A stretch of DNA of 64,000 bases from a virus. The notes beneath the pieces are model-generated. The model was given only the letters and a program-made list of their open reading frames with translations. It did no database searches and was not told the DNA's origin. Both the position numbers and the translations under genes were made by a program. The stretch's first letter is position 1, and the number at the start of each line of letters is the position of its first letter. The DNA lies in the IMG/VR virus record IMGVR_UViG_3300017986_004441, positions 1 to 64,000 of that record. One strand, given 5' to 3'. This document shows, piece after piece, positions 47,677 to 55,149 of the stretch.

Positions 47677-48626
47677 AATATGTCTGCAAGTTGTGATATC
47701 GGATATTTACTAGGTTCTTTTTTATGTGATAGTATGTTTTCTTTGAGGCTCTTTTTTATGATGGTATACTGCGTTTGGTTGTGATCGCTTAATTTATCTA
47801 GATCTAAATCTCCATAGGATATAATGGTGTTATTATTTTTAGAGGCCAAAGAACAATTACTAATTAATTCATATTGATTATTTATGGATAAGAATATATC
47901 AGCAGAGCTATGGAGAGAGCTTAGTCTGGAATGTGAAAGATTATCTAACATTAATAAGACCTTATCTTCCTTATTGGTGTGCAGATCTGATTTGCATTGT
48001 TCGTAGTAAGATATTAGATCTTTCTTATTTGATGTGTTTGTTTCGCAACAAATAATAAGGCATATATTGTCATTTTGATTGCAGCAATCGATAAATGTTG
48101 GTATTAATGATCTTATAGAAGCTTTGTCTCCATCATAATTGCCAATAAAATAATATTTTTTATAAGAGGAGTAGATGCCTAGATCGAGCGTGTACTTGCT
48201 GGTACTTTTGGTCGATTGTGGGTATGGTATTTTAAAAATATTAGAATTAGAGATACCTATATCCAAAAATTTCTCATAGTCGAAATCGTTAAAAACAAAT
48301 ATGCCATCAAATTCTTTTAGCTTATTGTGGTACTTGGTATTGATTGATAGGTCTTGTTGGGTTATAGGTATCAAATAATTTTTTGTATAGCGATTAATAG
48401 ATGCTGTTTCTATTAAACAATGAGTGATGACGGCATCAGGCATTTTGCTAAGTTCAGACATTCTCAAATAAGGAATGGTCGAAGATTTCTCATCATCATA
48501 CCCAGAATAGATAGGATATGCATATGTTTGTATTTGGTTAAGTGTACATATGTCTTCCAGTATGCTTGCAGAGCAATAGCCTATAGCATTGTTGGATTGG
48601 AACGGTCCATTATAAAGTATTTTCAT
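47670..48626 (-). CDS. Glycosyltransferase-like protein (GT-B)
   Basis: This is a protein of about 318 aa from ATG 48626 (MKILYNGPFQSNN, a typical GT-B first strand and Gly loop). Residues 85-150 include FDGIFVFNDFDYEKFLDIGI, the hinge area of GT4-type enzymes. The C-terminal domain has YYFIGNYDGDKASIRSLIP and SADIFLSINNQYELISNCSL, in the position of the donor-site E-x7-E motif but altered. A longer start at 48665 would overlap the upstream gene by 56 nt; the chosen start overlaps by 17 nt. Probably acts with the 551-aa enzyme upstream. Confidence 0.6.
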   Translation of the reverse strand: MKILYNGPFQSNNAIGYCSASILEDICTLNQIQTYAYPIYSGYDDEKSSTIPYLRMSELSKMPDAVITHCLIETASINRYTKNYLIPITQQDLSINTKYHNKLKEFDGIFVFNDFDYEKFLDIGISNSNIFKIPYPQSTKSTSKYTLDLGIYSSYKKYYFIGNYDGDKASIRSLIPTFIDCCNQNDNICLIICCETNTSNKKDLISYYEQCKSDLHTNKEDKVLLMLDNLSHSRLSSLHSSADIFLSINNQYELISNCSLASKNNNTIISYGDLDLDKLSDHNQTQYTIIKKSLKENILSHKKEPSKYPISQLADILC

Positions 48627-50265
48627 TTTTGTTTTTAAGTTTGGCGTATTGTATGAAGTCATCATTGAATCTTATGTTTTCTTTTATTACTGCACCTAAT
48701 TCGTTATTATTATTAATTAGTATATTTAATTGCTCTATGGCGCTATTTATATCATAATGATGATACGACATTCCATTTTGCTGAAAACCATAATCTATAT
48801 CATTTAAAATAGTGAGAATTTTATGAGAAGAAAACATATTAATATCTCCAAGGTTATTTTTGCATATAGATATAATATTTTCTAAGTCTGCATTTTCTTT
48901 AATATTTGTGATTTTTTGCATAGATACTGGCCGATCCCAGTGACCAGGTGCCTGCGGCTCTATTTGATCCAAATATTTTTCCCATTTCTTTGACACATCG
49001 TCCCAATTGTAAAATTTTTCTGTCAATGTTCTTATTTCGGTTCTCTTTTTTTCTACAATAGGAGCTGGCCAGCTCATGACTGTTTTGATAGCAGAAATCA
49101 AATCGTCATTATTGGGATATACCCTAATCGCTCTAGTTTCTAATTCTTTAAAATACGTTTGAACACCAACAGGAAAAGCTTTTAATTTTTGAATAATGTC
49201 GCACATAGCGCTGTAGTCTATAGTTGCTATGGGGATACCACAAGCTGCTGCCTCTACTTGAGGCATCCCAAAGCCTTCACATATTGCATATTGTACATAA
49301 ATGTCAAAAACGTTATATATGACAGACAATTGCTTTGATTCAATACCAGCTGAAACACTAGGAAAGACTTTATTTTTAGATAGGCATTTATCGCATATGG
49401 TGCTGGGACCAGCAAACACTCCGCATGTAACATCATTGCACTTTTTGCACACATATGTAAAAAGCACCCTATTGGCCAATCTATGTTCTTTTAACAGCTC
49501 AGGGATGTCCCAGCCTGCATCGGGATAGCTTGTATGTAAATATAAAAATGGTATTTGCTTAACCAGGCTATTATTTTCTAGTTCATCCAAAAGACTTCTG
49601 AAAGACTTAAACAATTCCGGTATTAGTTTTCTTTTTTGGTTTCTCATTACCGAGCCGATAATAAATGCATCGTTCGGTATATTCATTGCTCTTCTGCATT
49701 TGGTTTTGTCCTGGATTTTAAAAGTTGAAAGATCTACTCCTGGAGAAGCAGTATCAACATAGTTAATTTGTCCGCTAGATTGTTTTTCTAGTGTTTTTGC
49801 CCCCCAATCAGAATAAGTAAAAATAGCATCAGCGTCTAGGAAGGTGCTGATCCATGATTGTTGCTGTGGGGCAGAATCTACTGTCGGCATCAGAATCCAA
49901 TGAAAGAACTTTCTAGCTGGAGAAAGCTCTTGATAACTAGACATCCAATAATCTCTAATGTCTATAACAACATCAGGCTTAAAGTCAATGACAACTTTAT
50001 CAAATCTCCACCTACCGAACATATTGTCAGACCTAGATGAATATTCGTTATATCTAGGATCGGTTTTTTGCACAGCGTTTGCATAAATAGTCCAAGGGGT
50101 CTTTGAATCTCTTGGGTCATTTACATTGGCATAACTTGCAAATTCCGCTATATCATATTTATTGGTATTATATAATCGGGTCAATAGTTCTTTGGCATAG
50201 ATCGAAAAGCCAGAATTGAGGAAACTGGCTTCTGAGCACATCAATATTTTTAATTTTTTCATCAT
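48610..50265 (-). CDS. Family 4-type glycosyltransferase with zinc-finger-like insertion
   Basis: This is a 551-aa GT-B enzyme. It has an N-terminal acceptor domain (KILMCSEASFLNSGFSIYA), a hinge, and a C-terminal donor domain with IGSVMRNQKRKLIPELFKSF and the retaining-GT signature EGFGMPQVEAAACGIP (E-x7-E). Unusually, the donor domain contains a four-Cys insertion, CKKC ... CDKC, at Cys273, Cys276, Cys291 and Cys294, which suggests a structural zinc. The C-terminal 130 residues are helical and unassigned. It is the first gene after the ssb terminator, and no clear ribosome-binding site or promoter is seen before its two ATG codons. Substrate and acceptor are unknown; DNA, virion protein or host glycan are all possible. 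Confidence 0.85.
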   Translation of the reverse strand: MMKKLKILMCSEASFLNSGFSIYAKELLTRLYNTNKYDIAEFASYANVNDPRDSKTPWTIYANAVQKTDPRYNEYSSRSDNMFGRWRFDKVVIDFKPDVVIDIRDYWMSSYQELSPARKFFHWILMPTVDSAPQQQSWISTFLDADAIFTYSDWGAKTLEKQSSGQINYVDTASPGVDLSTFKIQDKTKCRRAMNIPNDAFIIGSVMRNQKRKLIPELFKSFRSLLDELENNSLVKQIPFLYLHTSYPDAGWDIPELLKEHRLANRVLFTYVCKKCNDVTCGVFAGPSTICDKCLSKNKVFPSVSAGIESKQLSVIYNVFDIYVQYAICEGFGMPQVEAAACGIPIATIDYSAMCDIIQKLKAFPVGVQTYFKELETRAIRVYPNNDDLISAIKTVMSWPAPIVEKKRTEIRTLTEKFYNWDDVSKKWEKYLDQIEPQAPGHWDRPVSMQKITNIKENADLENIISICKNNLGDINMFSSHKILTILNDIDYGFQQNGMSYHHYDINSAIEQLNILINNNNELGAVIKENIRFNDDFIQYAKLKNKNENTL

Positions 50266-50281
50266 TATTTTTTGGACGATA

Positions 50282-50312
50282 CAAAAATAGCGAGGAATGA
50301 ATCCTCGCTATT
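50282..50312 (-). terminator. Intrinsic terminator after ssb
   Basis: An 11-bp perfect stem (arms 50286-50296 and 50302-50312) with a 5-nt loop is followed on the - strand by a T run. It lies 23 nt after the ssb stop codon. It should separate ssb from the glycosyltransferase genes, which would then depend on read-through or an unseen promoter. Confidence 0.9.
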
Positions 50313-50334
50313 CATGGTTAAGAATTAAGATTCA

Positions 50335-50706
50335 TTAAAAGGCTACAGCTTCTTGATCTTCTGATTTCTTGTATCTAGATAGCTTTGTAAGCTTTGAAAA
50401 ATTATTTACCCTTACCTTGAAACTATTGTGCTTAACTCCGTCTTTTTCCCAGGAATCGTTTCTTAAGGAACCCTCCACCATGACCAGATCACCCTTGGCA
50501 AAAGACTCTCCAATAATTTCTGCGCCAGTATCCCAGGCTTCACAGTTGATAAAAGACGTAACCTTGTCTCTATCCCCATTAGCCTTTGTGTATTCTCTTG
50601 ATGTAGCAACAGTAAAGTTGACTACAGCAGTCTCTTTTCCTCCAGTATTAACTCGTCGCATTTCTGGATCTCTAGCTAGGTTTCCTCTAAGAATTACAAG
50701 ATTCAT
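50335..50706 (-). CDS. ssb: Single-stranded DNA-binding protein
   Basis: This is a 123-aa OB-fold SSB of bacterial type. The start MNLVILRGNLARDPEMR, the FTVATSREY strand, the FINCEAWDTGAEI strand and VEGSLRNDSWEKDG are the family's signature strands. The C-terminal tail is short (SEDQEAVAF), keeping the final aromatic but with less acidity than the DDDIPF tip of bacterial SSB. It coats single-stranded DNA during replication and recombination by the helicase, primase, polymerase and RecA-like genes upstream. AAGGAG lies about 7 nt before the ATG. It has its own consensus promoter and terminator, so it can be made at higher levels than its neighbours. Confidence 0.96.
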   Translation of the reverse strand: MNLVILRGNLARDPEMRRVNTGGKETAVVNFTVATSREYTKANGDRDKVTSFINCEAWDTGAEIIGESFAKGDLVMVEGSLRNDSWEKDGVKHNSFKVRVNNFSKLTKLSRYKKSEDQEAVAF

Positions 50707-50756
50707 TTAAATCTCCTTAATTATAAAAATATAAAATAACCAAACCAACTGATACT

Positions 50757-50784
50757 ATTATAGCAGAACTGTTCCGTTTGTCAA
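50757..50784 (-). promoter_or_regulatory. Consensus sigma-70 promoter for ssb
   Basis: The -35 box TTGACA (50779-50784) and -10 box TATAAT (50757-50762) are both perfect, with a 16-bp spacer. A TG one base before the -10 box gives an extended -10. The -35 box overlaps the stop codon of the upstream polymerase gene. Transcription would start near 50750, giving a 5' leader of about 45 nt. Confidence 0.9.
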
Positions 50785-52403
50785 GACTGCGGCTCAAAAC
50801 ATTTTTCTACTATGAGGCTATCTTTGTTTTTAGACTTTTTCCCAGTAAAAACTAACACATTGCCTTCAAAAATATGTGTTTTGTATTGTTCCCAAACGTC
50901 AGGAAATAATATGATTGAGTCAAGTATTCCGTATTGGTCCTCTCCAGTTACAAAAGCCATCTCTGATCCTGGATTCTTACCTGTTTTTGTTTTGGTTATA
51001 TTAATAGATGATATTTCGGCAGCCATAATGATATCAGACTTATATGTGGTTTTAAAATCTTTGCAGTTAGTATTGGTTGTGTCTATGTCGTAAGAGTCTA
51101 ATTTTGAGCATGTGATGGCTGTACCCAGTAAAGAATTTTCGGAATCAGACAACCATTCTATTTTATCTACCATAGAATACGGCGGATTGTCTATGGTTTT
51201 TATAAGATTGGCAATGATTTCTTTTCTATTCTTATTTATTTTTTCCTGCAAGAGTCCGACTAATATATTTTTTAAAGACTGATTATCTTTTTTAATATAA
51301 GTATCACATTTTTCTATTTCTTTTTTTGTTAAGGAAGAAAATATCTCATATTCAAATAACATTTCTGTTCTTGTTTTTTTGTAGAAGTCCAAGGAGCCAC
51401 AACATATTAAGGCTTTGGTTGCAGTACTATTGATATTACATAGTATCATAGATAACATTTGGTACCAATTAATATTATTGATATCTATTTGGTCTTTTTC
51501 TATTATTTGTTGCATCTTTTGAAAAACAGAATTGCCTACACCCTTAATATCTGTTAGTCCAAAAAATATCTTGCCAAACTTGATAGAAAACAGCTGATTC
51601 ATATGTCTTATATCTGGTGTTTGGATAATAATATCCATTTCGTTGGCGTTTCTAACGAGCTCTTTTATTTCTTGTTGTGGATCTATTTTGTCTTTTGCAA
51701 ATTTCAAATAAGAAGCAAAAAATATTCTTGGAAAATGAGCCTTGGTATATGCAGATAAGTAGGCATTCATCGCGTATGATATTGCATGGCTTTTATTGAA
51801 AGAATATCTCTGACTTTTTTCTATCCATCCAAAAATCTCTTCTGCCGTATCTTTATCTACGGTTTTTTGTTTTAGTGCGCCTTCAATAAAAGACTTTTTG
51901 ACCTTAGCCATCAGGTCAGCCTTTTTCTTTCCAATAGCCTTTCTTAAAACGTCTGCTTCTTTTAGGTCAAAGCCAGAAACAACCCTTGCTATTTCCATAG
52001 CCTGCTCCTGATATATCATTTCTCCATAACTTTTTTCAAGAGGACTTTTTAAAGATGGATGATAATAATCTACTGTTTCTTGTCCATTTTTTTTATCAAT
52101 ATAATGATTACTTACGCTTTTACCGTCTCTATAGGCCTCAAGGCATCCCGGCCTTAAAATACTAATCAGGCCCGCTAAATGCTCTATATTTCTTGGTTTT
52201 AGCTTTTTGGACATACTTTGACCAAGTCTTGACTCTAACTGAAAACATCCTTTAGTATTGCCAGAGGATATCAAGTCCCAAGTTTTTTCACATTCTAGAT
52301 TAATTTTTTCTAATCTAGGATCAAATTCAATCTTAGGAAAGTCGCCACTATTGTCCAATACTCTAAATTTGCATCCACAATCGAATGTAAAAATTTCAGC
52401 CAT
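50781..52403 (-). CDS. dnaE: DNA polymerase III alpha, C-terminal half (fingers/tail)
   Basis: This is a 540-aa protein carrying the part of DnaE that follows the palm. An N-terminal FTFDCGCKF element precedes the conserved fingers: GNTKGCFQLES, LISILRPGCLEAY, YGEMIYQEQAMEIA, FDLKEADVLRKAIGKKK and RYSFNKSHAISYA. A tandem HhH-like segment (FFGLTDIKGVGNSVF) and an OB-type region (about 445-535) follow. All three catalytic Asp residues are in the separate gene at 53278-55149, so the two products must associate. There are no intein-like ends. The break falls between the KFDxLG strand and the finger domain, an accessible linker in bacterial DnaE. No clear Shine-Dalgarno sequence precedes the ATG. 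Confidence 0.93.
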   Translation of the reverse strand: MAEIFTFDCGCKFRVLDNSGDFPKIEFDPRLEKINLECEKTWDLISSGNTKGCFQLESRLGQSMSKKLKPRNIEHLAGLISILRPGCLEAYRDGKSVSNHYIDKKNGQETVDYYHPSLKSPLEKSYGEMIYQEQAMEIARVVSGFDLKEADVLRKAIGKKKADLMAKVKKSFIEGALKQKTVDKDTAEEIFGWIEKSQRYSFNKSHAISYAMNAYLSAYTKAHFPRIFFASYLKFAKDKIDPQQEIKELVRNANEMDIIIQTPDIRHMNQLFSIKFGKIFFGLTDIKGVGNSVFQKMQQIIEKDQIDINNINWYQMLSMILCNINSTATKALICCGSLDFYKKTRTEMLFEYEIFSSLTKKEIEKCDTYIKKDNQSLKNILVGLLQEKINKNRKEIIANLIKTIDNPPYSMVDKIEWLSDSENSLLGTAITCSKLDSYDIDTTNTNCKDFKTTYKSDIIMAAEISSINITKTKTGKNPGSEMAFVTGEDQYGILDSIILFPDVWEQYKTHIFEGNVLVFTGKKSKNKDSLIVEKCFEPQS

Positions 52404-52412
52404 TGTATATTT

Positions 52413-53099
52413 CTATTTAAAAGAATCCTTAAATTTAATCTTTGGTGACATGCTTCTAAAAAGTTTCATAAATCTAATTAGAATTTCTGCTGTGTCCTGT
52501 ACATCTTTAAGAGCGTCATGAGCATTTTCTTTAGATAATCCTAGATAATCTCTAAGATTGTCTAATGTATAATTTTTAAGTTCACTATTTCCTTCGAACC
52601 AATAAAATATAACATTCATAACATCTAAAACATCTCTAGGAAAAAACAGATCGGTTTTATTTTCCTTGTTTGTGTTTTTATATCTCTGGCTCAATCTGTT
52701 GATGATTGGCAAATCGAACCTGTTAATATTGTATCCGGCAGCAATCGGGGCACTAAAACAGCTTTTTTTAGTTGACCTACTGTGATACATTTGTAGATAA
52801 TTAACAAACATTTTCCATGCCTGCTCTTGCTTTTGACTAGATTTCCAGTCCTTCAAAATTTGAGCTTTGCTAACTCCTCTAACCTTAGAGTGAAAGTCTA
52901 AAACATCAGAGTCATCATATGTATAATCCTCATTTTCTTCTAGAGCAGATGGTCGCAGAGATATATTAAATTCTGAATCTGGTACTATCTCTAATTTTAT
53001 TGGGTCAACAATAACAGCTGCTATTTGTACCGGACTGCATACATCTGGATTGCAGCCATCTGTCTCTAGATCGAAAACACATATCTTATTCCTATTAAT
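52413..53099 (-). CDS. DEDDh 3'-5' exonuclease (DnaQ-like), ATT start
   Basis: This is a 228-aa exonuclease if read from an ATT codon at 53097-53099. Motif Exo I (VFDLETDG, Asp10 and Glu12), Exo II (NINRFDL, Asp129) and Exo III (HDALKDVQD, His194 and Asp199) are all present, giving a full DEDDh site. The first conventional start in frame is a TTG at 52856, which would remove Exo I. The frame is closed by TGA just upstream, so the ATT is the only plausible full-length start. GGAGG lies 6 nt before it, and it shares a base with the stop of the 59-aa gene (ATTAA). Lying between the polymerase halves, it is probably the proofreading subunit. Confidence 0.88.
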   Translation of the reverse strand: MNRNKICVFDLETDGCNPDVCSPVQIAAVIVDPIKLEIVPDSEFNISLRPSALEENEDYTYDDSDVLDFHSKVRGVSKAQILKDWKSSQKQEQAWKMFVNYLQMYHSRSTKKSCFSAPIAAGYNINRFDLPIINRLSQRYKNTNKENKTDLFFPRDVLDVMNVIFYWFEGNSELKNYTLDNLRDYLGLSKENAHDALKDVQDTAEILIRFMKLFRSMSPKIKFKDSFK

Positions 53100-53274
53100 T
53101 TTTCACCTCCACTTTGATATCTGGCTGAATAAATGTCCTATCATTGGCATTGCCAACCACATGACAATTAACGCTTCTGCAACAACTAACTTTGACGGTA
53201 TTAACTTTTACATATGTCTTATTATTTAAGTCAAATTGTTCGCCAATAGCGACGTCTTTAAAAGATTTTTGCAT
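53095..53274 (-). CDS. 59-aa conserved phage-type small protein
   Basis: The reading frame runs from ATG 53274 to a TAA at 53095-53097. It encodes a 59-aa beta-rich protein (KSFKDVAIGEQFDLNNKTYV), a pattern seen in small phage proteins of unknown role (F-x-D-x-x-x-G-x-x-F ... Y-V-K). It starts 3 nt after the polymerase N-half stop, with GGAGAA upstream. Its own last codons contain the GGAGG ribosome-binding site of the downstream exonuclease, and its stop overlaps that gene's ATT start. Translation of the two is therefore probably coupled. Confidence 0.75.
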   Translation of the reverse strand: MQKSFKDVAIGEQFDLNNKTYVKVNTVKVSCCRSVNCHVVGNANDRTFIQPDIKVEVKN

Positions 53275-53277
53275 AAT

Positions 53278-55149
53278 TTATTCTCCACTATGTAGTAATT
53301 GTGAAATAGACATAACCTTATCGAGCATAGCCACCCCCAGAATATCAAATTTAATAATACCAATAGATTCCAAGTCTTGCATTTCCATGCCAGCTATTGT
53401 TGTCTTGTTTTTTGTATCATAAATCATGGGACAGATATTATTTAGGTTGTGACTACTAATAACTACACCGGCAGCATGTTTTGACTGATTTGATTTGGTG
53501 CCCTCTAATCTAATAGCTTGCTCAAATCTTTTGGCAAGGGGACCCTTCAGTGTATTGTCTTTTTCATCAATATAGCACCATTCTTTTAGCTTATCGGCGT
53601 TATTCTCTAGAGCCCATCTAATAATAGAGGCTTCGCCACCATCTTCTTTCATTTCTTGTAATTCATCGGCTATTTTTGCTTCGTCTGGAATAAATTTTGT
53701 AATTCTGTTCATTTCATCAAAACTAATATTTCCATATACCCTTAATACTTCTTTAAGGGCGCCTCTGCCTTTCATGGTGTTAAAAGTAATCATCTGAGAC
53801 ACTTTTGATTCACCATATCTATTTCTAATATACGATATGATTTCTTCTCTTTTATTGATTGGTACATCCACATCTATATCTGGCATAGAGATTCTGTCTT
53901 TAGTATTTCTTCCAGAATTATAAAATCTTTCAAATATAAGATCATATTTTATTGGGTCTATAGATGTTATGCCTATTAAATAGGACACTAAGCACCCAGC
54001 GGCACTGCCTCTGCCTGGACCAGCTAACCATCCACGAGATTTAATATAGTTAACAATATCCGCAACAATTAAGAAATAACTAGAAAGGTCAGCTCCCTGT
54101 AAAACTTCTAATTCTTTTTTGATGCGTTCTACATAAATATTATGGTCTTCTTTTGGTATATGATTTGCAATTTTTTCCTGCCATCCATTTCTACATAATT
54201 GCCTTAGATATTCATCTGGATTCTGATTATCTGGACACTGAAATGGAGGCAATAATGGTTTGTGTAAAATATCATAATCTTCACACATGCTGTCTATATA
54301 AAGTGTATTCTCTACCTCTTCCTGGGTATGTATTTCGTTAATCTCTTTTGGATCAAGTATATAATACTTGTCAGACTTAAAAAAACATTCAAATGGTACA
54401 GATTCTTCGTTGACAATTTTTTTATTAATATTGGATAGCGTAGTTTTTATATTATTGCACAACAATATTCTTTGATCTATGGCATCTTCTTGCTCTGCAT
54501 AGTGTGCATCGGGTGTACAGATAATTTTGGTTTTTGTTAGCTTTCCCAGGCCTCTAACAATGTCTGTAAGCTCTTTTTGTCTGGGCATATTTTGTTGATC
54601 CATTAGTTGTGACTCAAGGAAAAAGTTATCACTTCCAAAAATTTCTTTCATCTCCGCAATAAAATCCACACATTTGCCTTTGTAGTCTGTGGGATTTTGT
54701 TCAACTATATCGGCAATATATGATCCCATATGCCCACAAAATGCAATTAAATTATTATGTGATACTATATCTTTTAGTTTACAGATAGACAATCTTGGTT
54801 TTTTATAGTAATTTTCAGGATCGTTAGATTTAGAAACGATTTGTATTAAATTTTTCCAACCTGTTAGATTTTTGGCCAGTACTATAAAATGTGTTAGGTC
54901 AATATTTTCTTTAGATTTTATACTAGAATCATCGAACGATAAATATAATTCACATCCAAGTATGGGCTTGATATTTTTAGCTTTTAGTGCGGTATGTATT
55001 TGTACAGCACCGGATATGGATCCATGGTCTGTAATGGCACAACTCGGTACTCCTATTTTATTGCACCTATTGGCTATCTGTTCAGGTCTTGACAAACCAT
55101 CCAATAAAGAATAGTGGCTATGCACATGCAAAGGTATATAGTTTTTCAT
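53278..55149 (-). CDS. dnaE: DNA polymerase III alpha, N-terminal half (PHP and palm)
   Basis: This is a 623-aa protein. The PHP domain (about 1-260) keeps its metal-binding residues: LHVHSHYSLLDG (His8, His10), TDHG (Asp41, His42), GCELY (Glu67), CGHMG and PDAHY. The palm follows, with GPGRGSAAGCLVSY, the catalytic PDIDVD (Asp424, Asp426), YGESKVSQMITFNT, KHAAGVVIS and the third catalytic Asp602 in KFDILG. The protein stops about 20 residues later, and the fingers are made from the gene at 50781-52403. An intact PHP site implies possible built-in phosphoesterase or exonuclease activity in addition to the separate DEDDh exonuclease. It begins by an ATGA overlap with the RecB-like nuclease. 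Confidence 0.95.
   Translation of the reverse strand: MKNYIPLHVHSHYSLLDGLSRPEQIANRCNKIGVPSCAITDHGSISGAVQIHTALKAKNIKPILGCELYLSFDDSSIKSKENIDLTHFIVLAKNLTGWKNLIQIVSKSNDPENYYKKPRLSICKLKDIVSHNNLIAFCGHMGSYIADIVEQNPTDYKGKCVDFIAEMKEIFGSDNFFLESQLMDQQNMPRQKELTDIVRGLGKLTKTKIICTPDAHYAEQEDAIDQRILLCNNIKTTLSNINKKIVNEESVPFECFFKSDKYYILDPKEINEIHTQEEVENTLYIDSMCEDYDILHKPLLPPFQCPDNQNPDEYLRQLCRNGWQEKIANHIPKEDHNIYVERIKKELEVLQGADLSSYFLIVADIVNYIKSRGWLAGPGRGSAAGCLVSYLIGITSIDPIKYDLIFERFYNSGRNTKDRISMPDIDVDVPINKREEIISYIRNRYGESKVSQMITFNTMKGRGALKEVLRVYGNISFDEMNRITKFIPDEAKIADELQEMKEDGGEASIIRWALENNADKLKEWCYIDEKDNTLKGPLAKRFEQAIRLEGTKSNQSKHAAGVVISSHNLNNICPMIYDTKNKTTIAGMEMQDLESIGIIKFDILGVAMLDKVMSISQLLHSGE

Noticed and set aside
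53090-53110. Programmed frameshift fusing the 59-aa protein to the exonuclease
   Set aside because: The +1 slip at AAT-TAA would need poor re-pairing. A clear ribosome-binding site at correct distance from ATT makes independent initiation simpler. It is not fully excluded.
50781-55149. Split intein joining the polymerase halves
   Set aside because: Neither the end of the N-half nor the start of the C-half has intein motifs or a catalytic Cys/Ser at the junction.
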